From JACJWR01 sp044326505 (lineage in GTDB: Bacteria; Actinomycetota; Actinomycetes; S36-B12; UBA10799), in contig JBIRBF010000084.1 in NCBI GenBank assembly GCA_044326505.1, positions 1 through 11,229 of the forward strand: a stretch of 11,229 nt of DNA, written 5' to 3'. This document shows, in pieces, positions 6,249 through 11,229 of this stretch. Made by a program: the position numbers and the translations under genes. Below the pieces are notes generated by a model. That model did not search any database. It saw only the letters and a list, made by a program, of their open reading frames with translations, and was not told the origin of the DNA. Each line of letters opens with the position of its first letter. Within the stretch, counting starts at the first letter, position 1.

Positions 6249-6980
6249 ATGTCGGCAAGCGTCGAGCTATATCCGCGCGCGGCGATCCTCACCGCCTGGA
6301 TCAACGCCTGGGCGGTGGGCCGGGTGGACGGCCTGATCGAGTGCCCGGGCGTCTCGCCGGCAGCGCCGCTGCTCGCCCCCGTGCGCCAGCCGCTGGGCCA
6401 GGCGCTTGCCCTGCTCATCGCCGAGCATGGTCCGGACCTGCATGCCAGCGCACTGCTGCCGGTGCCAGGCGATCCGGCTGGACTCCCGCCGGACGCGCGG
6501 GACGCCCGCCAAGCCGGGCAAGTGGTTGCCCTCACCGGTGGTACCCCCGGACGCCCTGCCCAATTGCTCTTTCCCGCCACTTCCGCCCCCGTGCGCCCCA
6601 CCGCGTGGCGGGCGCAGGACGCCCACGTGGCACCCGCAGCACTCGCAACCGATCTCCGCGCGGCCCGCTTGGGGATCATGGACCTGCTGCCGGGTGCGGT
6701 TGCAGTCTCCGATGCCACCGGTGGACGGCCGCTGGAGCAAGCCGAACTGCGTGACCGCCTGCGCCGGCTCGAGACCGTCCCGCTGCCACCCGGCAGCGCC
6801 TCCGCCGCCGTCGACCTCGCCCGCCGCAGCGCCGCTCTGCTCGCCATCGTGGAGGCGGCTGCCGCCAGGCTGGACGCCGACCCCGGGCGACGCGACGCGC
6901 TCATGGCCGAGCTGCGCCCCCTGGCGGCCGCTGGACGGCGCGCCCTGGCAGCGGCCTTCAGCCACGCCGTGGCCGACTAG
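6249..6980 (+). CDS. Hypothetical protein upstream of serB
   Basis: The product has 243 residues and I do not recognise it. It is Ala/Leu/Pro/Arg-rich and has no signal peptide, membrane segment or metal-binding motif. The N-terminus (AAILTAWINAWAVGRVDGL, 11-29) looks like an amphipathic helix. A proline-rich middle (about 75-125) follows, then a helical C-terminal half with repeated Ala/Leu heptad-like stretches (RRSAALLAIVEAAAARL and on to the end). It diverges from the ABC ATPase gene and ends 12 bases before serB, so the two are probably co-transcribed. The start at 6249 follows a TACGCT box by 7 bases. The frame remains open upstream into the ABC gene, but that part mirrors the opposite gene. 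It is likely a soluble cytoplasmic protein; function unknown. Confidence 0.75.
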   Translation: MSASVELYPRAAILTAWINAWAVGRVDGLIECPGVSPAAPLLAPVRQPLGQALALLIAEHGPDLHASALLPVPGDPAGLPPDARDARQAGQVVALTGGTPGRPAQLLFPATSAPVRPTAWRAQDAHVAPAALATDLRAARLGIMDLLPGAVAVSDATGGRPLEQAELRDRLRRLETVPLPPGSASAAVDLARRSAALLAIVEAAAARLDADPGRRDALMAELRPLAAAGRRALAAAFSHAVAD

Positions 6981-6992
6981 GCTTGGCCCGCC

Positions 6993-8159
6993 ATGATGCC
7001 AGTACTCCTCACCCTCTCCGGACGCGATCACCCCGGCGTCACAGCAGACCTGCTCGAGTCGCTGCGCGGCACCGAGACCGAAGTGCTGGATGCCGAGCAG
7101 ATAGTGATCCGCGGGGAGCTCGTCCTGTGCGTGCTCCTCGATGCAGACGACCCGGACGCCGCGATCGAAGCGGTCCGCCGCACCGCCGCCGAGCACGAGA
7201 TGGCGATGTCGGTGGATGCCGAGCCGTCGCTGCAGGACGCACGGCGCCGGGGGCGGATGCTCGTCACCGTCATGGGTGAGCCGTTGGCGACCTCCGCCCT
7301 GGGCCGCGTCACCCGCCGGATCGCCGACCACGGCGGCAACATCGACCGCATCGAGCGGGTCGCCGGGTACCCCCTGGTCGTCCTGCGACTGACGGTCTCC
7401 GGCGCCGAGGAGCGCGACCTGCGCGAGGCGCTGGCGGCCGAGTCTGCGGCCAGCGGCCTCGATATCGCGGTCCAGCGCATGGCCCTCGCCCGCCGGGGAA
7501 CGCACCTGGTGGTGATGGACGTCGACTCCACCCTGATCCAGCAGGAAGTCATCGAGCTGATCGCCAGGCACGCGGGCTGCGAGGACCAGGTGCGCGACGT
7601 CACCGAGGCGGCGATGCGCGGCGAGCTGGACTTCGAACAGAGCCTGCGCGCCCGCGTGGCCCTGCTCGAGGGAGTGCCCGTGAGCGCGCTGGACGAGGTG
7701 CGCGCGTCCGTCCGGCTGACCCCCGGGGCCCGGACCCTGTGCCGAACGCTCAAGCGCCTTGGGTATCGCATCGCCGTGGTCAGCGGCGGCTTCACCGACG
7801 TCGTGGCGCCGCTCGCCGCAGAGCTCGGCGTCGACTACGCGCTGGCCAACACCCTCGAAGTACACGATGGCGTGCTCACCGGCAAGGTCGTCGGCGACGT
7901 GGTGGATCGCAGGGCGAAGGCCGAGGCTCTGCGCCGTTTCGCGGCCGACGCCGGTATCCCACTCGAACAGACGGTGGCCATCGGCGACGGCGCGAACGAC
8001 CTGGACATGATCAACCTGGCCGGGCTCGGGGTGGCATTCAATGCCAAACCGGCGCTGCGGGCCGCCGCCGATACCAGCGTGAACGTGCCCTACTTGGACG
8101 CCGTGCTGTACGTACTGGGCATCACCCGGGAGGAGATCGACGAGGCCGACGGCCGCTAG
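6993..8159 (+). CDS. serB: Phosphoserine phosphatase with tandem ACT domains
   Basis: The product has 388 residues and catalyses the last step of serine biosynthesis, O-phospho-L-serine to L-serine plus phosphate, in the cytoplasm. ACT domain 1 (about 4-75) has the ligand-loop pattern GRDHPGVTA (10-18), and ACT domain 2 spans about 89-160. The HAD phosphatase domain shows motif I D176-V-D178-S-T (nucleophile D176, acid D178), motif II S264-G-G, motif III K309 and motif IV GDGAND (331-336). The double-ACT arrangement is that of mycobacterial SerB2, where the ACT domains sense amino acids; serine feedback here is inferred from that. ATG at 6993 is taken; a second ATG follows directly. The gene begins 12 bases after the hypothetical gene, and a TAGGCT (6978-6983) overlapping that gene's stop could be an extra promoter. 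Its TAG stop overlaps the stop of the convergent SixA-like gene by 4 bases. Confidence 0.96.
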   Translation: MMPVLLTLSGRDHPGVTADLLESLRGTETEVLDAEQIVIRGELVLCVLLDADDPDAAIEAVRRTAAEHEMAMSVDAEPSLQDARRRGRMLVTVMGEPLATSALGRVTRRIADHGGNIDRIERVAGYPLVVLRLTVSGAEERDLREALAAESAASGLDIAVQRMALARRGTHLVVMDVDSTLIQQEVIELIARHAGCEDQVRDVTEAAMRGELDFEQSLRARVALLEGVPVSALDEVRASVRLTPGARTLCRTLKRLGYRIAVVSGGFTDVVAPLAAELGVDYALANTLEVHDGVLTGKVVGDVVDRRAKAEALRRFAADAGIPLEQTVAIGDGANDLDMINLAGLGVAFNAKPALRAAADTSVNVPYLDAVLYVLGITREEIDEADGR

Positions 8160-8662
8160 CCGCGGGGCACCGCGAAGCTGACCAGGTCTCCTTGTCCGAC
8201 CGAGGTGGAGAGCTCCGACCAATCACCGGCCAGCTCGATCTCGGCGATTCCCGACGTCGGGAACTTGGCCACCATCTGCAGGAAGTCGGGAGTCTCGTGC
8301 GGCGACGACAGTCGCAGCGCGAGCATCTCGAGCCCCGGGTTGTGCCCCACCAGGAGCACCCGCGGCGTCCCTGCCGGCACCTCGGCCAGCACGTCGAGCA
8401 AGTCCGCCGGGTCCGCCTCGTAGATCCGCTCGTCGTAGGTCGGCGGCGGCGCATCGGCCATCTCGGCTGCGACCAGGGCATACGTCTCTCGGGCGCGCGC
8501 GGCCGGCGAGACCAGCGCGAGGTCGATCGGGGCGCGGGCCGCGAGCACGGCCCCGGCGGCCGGAGCGTCGCGGCGGCCGCGGACATTGAGCGGCCGCTGG
8601 TCGTCGGGCACGCCGGGCGGCCAGGCAGACTTCGCGTGTCGGAGCAGAACGAGTGTCGGCAT
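8156..8662 (-). CDS. SixA-like histidine phosphatase
   Basis: The product has 168 residues. The N-terminus LVLLRHAKSAW holds the phospho-accepting H9 in the RHAKS form typical of SixA-type members rather than RHGE. SPAARARETY (52-61) supplies the phosphate-binding arginine(s), and LLVGHNPGLE (103-112) carries the second catalytic H107. SixA in E. coli dephosphorylates phosphohistidine proteins; actinobacterial relatives are short like this one but their substrates are mostly unassigned. It runs convergent to serB, the stop codons sharing CTAG, and diverges from tldD across 54 bases. A TACGCT box 6 bases before the ATG at 8662 suggests a leaderless transcript and fixes the start. The frame open beyond this start mirrors tldD. 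It is the second histidine phosphatase of the window but is only distantly similar to the one at 3986-4594. Confidence 0.9.
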   Translation of the reverse strand: MPTLVLLRHAKSAWPPGVPDDQRPLNVRGRRDAPAAGAVLAARAPIDLALVSPAARARETYALVAAEMADAPPPTYDERIYEADPADLLDVLAEVPAGTPRVLLVGHNPGLEMLALRLSSPHETPDFLQMVAKFPTSGIAEIELAGDWSELSTSVGQGDLVSFAVPRG

Positions 8663-8668
8663 GGCGGC

Positions 8669-8674
8669 AGCGTA
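8669..8674 (-). promoter_or_regulatory. Probable -10 box of a leaderless promoter for the SixA-like gene
   Basis: TACGCT on the minus strand ends 6 bases before the ATG at 8662, with no Shine-Dalgarno between them. No good -35 is visible. Confidence 0.45.
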
Positions 8675-8704
8675 GACGCTGGACGACGCCCGATGGGGGT
8701 TCAC

Positions 8705-8710
8705 TAGGCT
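8705..8710 (+). promoter_or_regulatory. Probable -10 box of a leaderless promoter for tldD-tldE
   Basis: TAGGCT ends 6 bases before the ATG at 8717, and no Shine-Dalgarno lies between them. TGGACG (8680-8685) is a weak -35 candidate with 19-base spacing. Together with the box at 8669-8674 it makes a divergent promoter region of only 54 bases. Confidence 0.45.
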
Positions 8711-8716
8711 CACTGC

Positions 8717-10204
8717 ATGAGGCCCATTGACGACGACTTCGCGGCCCTGCCGCTCGTCGGCGTCGCCGACGCCGCGCTGGCCACCGCCGCCGGCCGCGCG
8801 ACCTGGTGCGACGTGCGTGTCCAGGTGATGACCGAGCGTCAGGTGCACCTGCGCGACGGCGCACCGGAGGTGGCCGCGACCTCCCGATCGACCGGCATCG
8901 GAATCCGCGTGATCGCCGATGGCGCATGGGGCTTGGCCGCCAGCTCCGACGTGACGCCGGACGCCGCGGCGCACTGCGCGCAGCGTGCCATCGACCTGGC
9001 CAGATCGACTGCCCAGCTGGGCGGGCCGCCGGTGGCACTCGCCCCTGAGGCGCCGCACGTCGGGACGTGGGTATCTGACTACGACCTCGACCCGATCGAC
9101 GTGCCGGAGGCCGACGTCGTCGCCAGGCTTGCGCATTGGTCGGCCACCTGTGCCGCCCACGACGCGGTGCAGCACACCTCCGCAAGCTTCGTGGCAGCCA
9201 AGGAGCAGCTGTTCTACGCCGACTCGTCCGGCGCCCGGACGCTCCAGCAGCGCGTGCGCTGCGAGCCGGAGGTCACAGTGATTGCCGTGACTGAGGCGGG
9301 GTTCGAGGACATGCAGACCACCCTGCCGCCGACCGGCCGCGGGTGGGAGTACGCGCTGGAGGGAGTCTGGGAGGCCGAGGTGACCGCCCTAGGCGGTCAC
9401 CTCGCCGAGCGCGTGGCGGCGCCGTCGCTGGCACCGGGCCGCTACGACCTGGTCATCGCGCCCTCGAACCTTTGGCTCACGATCCACGAGAGCGTCGGGC
9501 ACGCAACCGAGTACGACCGGGCCGTTGGCTTCGAGGCGAACTACGCGGGCACGTCCTTCGCCACGCCCGACGGCCTGGGCAGCCTGCGGTACGGGTCGGA
9601 TCTCATGCACGTGACCGGCGACCGCACTGCCCCTGGCGGCCTGGCCACAGTCGCGTGGGACCACGAGGGCGTGGCGGCGGGGACGTGGGACCTGGTCCGC
9701 GGCGGGGTGCTGGTCGGCTACCAACTGGACCGCTGGGGTGCGGCGCGGTTGGGGGCCGGGGCCTCCAACGGCTGCGCCTACGCCGACGACGCCGGGCACG
9801 TACAGATCCAGCGGATGCCCAACGTGTCGCTGCAGCCCGACGCCGCCGGCGGCGATGTCGCGGAGCTGGTCGCAGGCGTCACGGACGGCCTGCTGGTCGT
9901 CGGCGACAAAAGTTGGTCGATCGACATGAGCCGGCGCAACTTTCAGTTCACCGCCCAGCGGTTCGTTCGCATCCGCGGCGGCCGCCTGGCCGGTCAGGTC
10001 AAGGACGTGGCCTACCAGAGCGACACGCTGGATTTCTGGGCCGGCTTGGCCGCACTCGGCGGGCCACAGACCTACGAGCTCGGCGGGGCCCTGAACTGCG
10101 GGAAGGGCCAGCCCGGCCAAGTGGCCGCGGTCAGCCACGGCTGTCCGGCGGCGGTGTTCCGCGGGGTTAACGTGCTGCGAACCGCCGACGGGGAGGCGTC
10201 ATGA
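8717..10204 (+). CDS. tldD: TldD-family metalloprotease, catalytic subunit
   Basis: The product has 495 residues, a normal length for TldD. The zinc site is visible: HESVGH (257-262) is the HExxxH motif, with H257 and H262 as ligands and E258 as catalytic base. The third ligand is C461 in GALNCGKGQPGQ (457-468). The preceding DLVIAPSNLWLTI strand and the GDKSWSID and RRNFQFTAQ stretches (396-414) are family hallmarks. In E. coli TldD works with TldE as a cytoplasmic heteromeric protease that trims unfolded or modified peptides, including microcin B17 precursor and CcdA. Here the partner follows with an ATGA overlap, implying coupled 1:1 synthesis. No modified-peptide cluster is in the window, so a general proteolytic role is more likely. 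The start is fixed by the TAGGCT box. A perfect 13-bp inverted repeat lies within the coding region at 9376-9404. Confidence 0.95.
   Translation: MRPIDDDFAALPLVGVADAALATAAGRATWCDVRVQVMTERQVHLRDGAPEVAATSRSTGIGIRVIADGAWGLAASSDVTPDAAAHCAQRAIDLARSTAQLGGPPVALAPEAPHVGTWVSDYDLDPIDVPEADVVARLAHWSATCAAHDAVQHTSASFVAAKEQLFYADSSGARTLQQRVRCEPEVTVIAVTEAGFEDMQTTLPPTGRGWEYALEGVWEAEVTALGGHLAERVAAPSLAPGRYDLVIAPSNLWLTIHESVGHATEYDRAVGFEANYAGTSFATPDGLGSLRYGSDLMHVTGDRTAPGGLATVAWDHEGVAAGTWDLVRGGVLVGYQLDRWGAARLGAGASNGCAYADDAGHVQIQRMPNVSLQPDAAGGDVAELVAGVTDGLLVVGDKSWSIDMSRRNFQFTAQRFVRIRGGRLAGQVKDVAYQSDTLDFWAGLAALGGPQTYELGGALNCGKGQPGQVAAVSHGCPAAVFRGVNVLRTADGEAS
9376..9404. repeat. Perfect 13-bp inverted repeat (hairpin) inside tldD
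   Basis: The arm CGAGGTGACCGCC (9376-9388) and its exact reverse complement (9392-9404) flank a CTA. The stem is 13 bp with 10 G-C pairs and no run of T after it. It falls in codons for EVTALGGHL (residues 221-229), upstream of the zinc motif. It could be an intragenic operator or an mRNA hairpin, or simply a coincidence of codon choice. Confidence 0.5.
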
Positions 10205-11229
10205 CCGAATCACCTGCCGTGGTGGTCGACAAGGTGCTCGCCGCCGCGCGTTCCGCCGCGACAGTCGTGGCCGTCGAGACCGCGCACGAGGCCAACCTGC
10301 GGTGGGCGCTGTCGATGGCGACCACCAACGGCGTGGTCAGCAGCAGCACGGTCACCATCACGGCCATCGCCGACGTCGCCGACGGCCGGTCGACGGCCAC
10401 CCGCAGCGGCCCGGTGGAACTCTGGGCAGCGCTGCTGGCGGAGGCCGAGGCGGCGGCCGCGGGCGGTTCACCGGCCGGCGAGGAGTCTCCGCTTCCCGAA
10501 TTGTCGGCGGCCGACGACTTCGCGGAGCCGCCGGCTGGACCGGTCGCGTTGGCCGAGTTGCCCGACCTCGCGCGGGCATTCGGCGATAGGTCGGTGGAAT
10601 TCTTCGGCTACGCCGAGCAGTCCGTCGTGACCGAGCACATCGGAACATCGGCCGGCGCCCGCTGGCGGCAAGAAGACCGCGCGGCGCGATTCGAGGTGTC
10701 GGCGAAGTCCGACAATCGGCGACGGTCGTCCTGGAGTGGTGCGGGCGCCGACTCCCTGTCCGAGATCGACGTCGCCGCCGCCCTCGAGGACGTCCGCGCG
10801 GGCCTGCGGCTGCAAGAGCGTCGCATCGACGTCCCCGCCGTGCCGCGCACAGTGATCCTCACCCCCTCGGCAGTGGCCGACTTGATGATCGTCTTCTGGT
10901 GGGCGGCCGTCGCACGCGACGCCGCCGAGGGGCGCAGCCCGTTCAGCGGCGGCGGCCCGGGCGGCACCTCGCTGGGGCGGGTCGTCTCGCCGCGGGACGT
11001 GCGCTTGCGCTCAGACCCCGCCGCCAGCCGTATCCAGACGACGAACCGCCTGTGGACGCCCACGAGCAGCCCGGCGGCCACCGTGTTCGACACCGGCTCG
11101 ACGATCACGGCCGTGGAATGGGTCAAGGGCGGCAAACTCGCTGCCCTGGCCCGGGCGGCTGCTGGCCGTCAGCGTTCCGCCCATCATGTCGATCAGTCTG
11201 CGGCAGATGGTCAGGCCGAGGCCGGTGCC
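10201..11229 (+). CDS. tldE: TldE/PmbA-family subunit, broken or truncated at the window end
   Basis: At least 316 residues resemble actinobacterial PmbA/TldE: the N-terminal ARWA-like repeat region (VETAHEANLRWALSMATTNG, 25-44), a low-complexity Ala/Glu/Pro linker (about 78-120), the RVVSPRDVRLRSDP stretch (260-273) and FDTGSTITAVEWVKGGKLAAL (296-316). As in other TldE proteins there is no HExxxH; it is the non-catalytic partner of TldD. ATG 10201 overlaps the tldD stop as ATGA. The family normally runs to about 450 residues, so roughly 120-140 are missing. From about 11149 the frame stays open but no longer looks like TldE. The same bases encode a histidine kinase motif on the other strand, so authentic coding probably ends between 11134 and 11148. 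Confidence 0.85.
   Translation, partial: MTESPAVVVDKVLAAARSAATVVAVETAHEANLRWALSMATTNGVVSSSTVTITAIADVADGRSTATRSGPVELWAALLAEAEAAAAGGSPAGEESPLPELSAADDFAEPPAGPVALAELPDLARAFGDRSVEFFGYAEQSVVTEHIGTSAGARWRQEDRAARFEVSAKSDNRRRSSWSGAGADSLSEIDVAAALEDVRAGLRLQERRIDVPAVPRTVILTPSAVADLMIVFWWAAVARDAAEGRSPFSGGGPGGTSLGRVVSPRDVRLRSDPAASRIQTTNRLWTPTSSPAATVFDTGSTITAVEWVKGGKLAALARAAAGRQRSAHHVDQSAADGQAEAGA
11134..11229 (-). pseudogene. Histidine kinase ATPase-domain fragment (G2 box) fused to tldE
   Basis: Read on the minus strand from the window edge, one frame gives GTGLGLTICRRL, then IDM and MGGTLTASSRPGQGSEF. This is the G2 box and closing strand of a HATPase_c domain of a two-component histidine kinase, where the family consensus reads G-T-G-L-G-L-x-I, then MGG, then S-x-P-G-x-G-S-x-F. 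The match is continuous over 32 codons and stops where tldE coding on the other strand becomes recognisable. The rest of the kinase would lie outside the window. It is either a rearranged gene remnant or a chimeric sequence end. Confidence 0.75.

Noticed and set aside
6251..6904. N-terminal extension of the ABC ATPase frame up to 6904
   Set aside because: The extra residues are Ser/Arg/Ala low complexity, overlap the divergent gene antisense, and family members begin just before the IDF strand.
6267..8222. Long minus-strand frame of 651 codons opposite serB
   Set aside because: It mirrors serB codon-for-codon on the other strand. serB has all HAD and ACT motifs, while this frame shows no recognisable domain and is rich in His/Gly/Gln/Arg, as expected of an antisense frame in G+C-rich DNA.
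8663..9175. N-terminal extension of the SixA-like gene toward 9175
   Set aside because: It would run antisense through tldD and past the divergent promoter boxes. The RHAKS strand at the start of the shorter form is typical of the family.
3975..9404. Shared regulator site suggested by GTGAC/GTCAC half-sites at 3975-3989 and 9376-9404
   Set aside because: The half-sites are separated by 5 bases in one and 11 in the other, and one lies inside a gene. Common ownership is not supported.
1..11229. CRISPR arrays, tRNA or rRNA genes, insertion sequences and Rho-independent terminators
   Set aside because: No regularly spaced repeats, no cloverleaf or rRNA-like segments, no transposase motifs, and no G+C hairpin followed by a T-run were seen. 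Intergenic space is at most tens of bases.

Overview
The window is very G+C-rich DNA with densely packed genes, G/C-dominated third codon positions, ATG and GTG starts, and several TAnnnT boxes 6-7 bases before start codons. This points to an actinobacterium (Actinomycetota). The SerB with two ACT domains, the soluble ABC ATPase beside it and the Rv1069c-type membrane hydrolase also fit. I cannot name the genus from the sequence alone.

Left part (12-3953, minus strand): a three-gene array is read right to left. It starts with a secreted copper type II (PHM/DBM-like) monooxygenase lipoprotein. Next comes a multi-pass membrane protein with a cytoplasmic-looking alpha/beta-hydrolase domain (Abhydrolase_9 family), then a GTPase-fold protein that has lost its nucleotide-binding residues. 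Each of the first two genes has its own probable leaderless promoter. The third is read through, with its ribosome binding site overlapping the stop codon of the second.

Middle part (3986-6214, minus strand): a compact operon of an ABC ATPase without a membrane partner, a SpoU/TrmH-type RNA 2'-O-methyltransferase and a histidine phosphatase. The genes are 4 bases apart or overlap by 16 bases.

Right part: diverging from the ABC gene are an unrecognised 243-residue protein and serB (plus strand, 6249-8159), the last step of serine biosynthesis. A SixA-like histidine phosphatase runs toward serB, their stop codons sharing a CTAG. Diverging from it is a TldD-TldE (PmbA) metalloprotease pair joined by an ATGA overlap.

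Most of the window is ordinary actinobacterial housekeeping. The points worth a second look are: (i) the last ~95 bases, which encode on the opposite strand the G2 box of a histidine kinase and break tldE, indicating a rearrangement or an assembly chimera; (ii) the copper monooxygenase lipoprotein, with all metal ligands intact and a palindrome in its promoter; (iii) the pseudo-GTPase; (iv) a set of precisely placed -10 boxes implying leaderless transcripts; and (v) a perfect 13-bp hairpin inside tldD. No tRNA, rRNA, CRISPR array or insertion sequence was seen, and no stretch over 300 bases lacks a gene.
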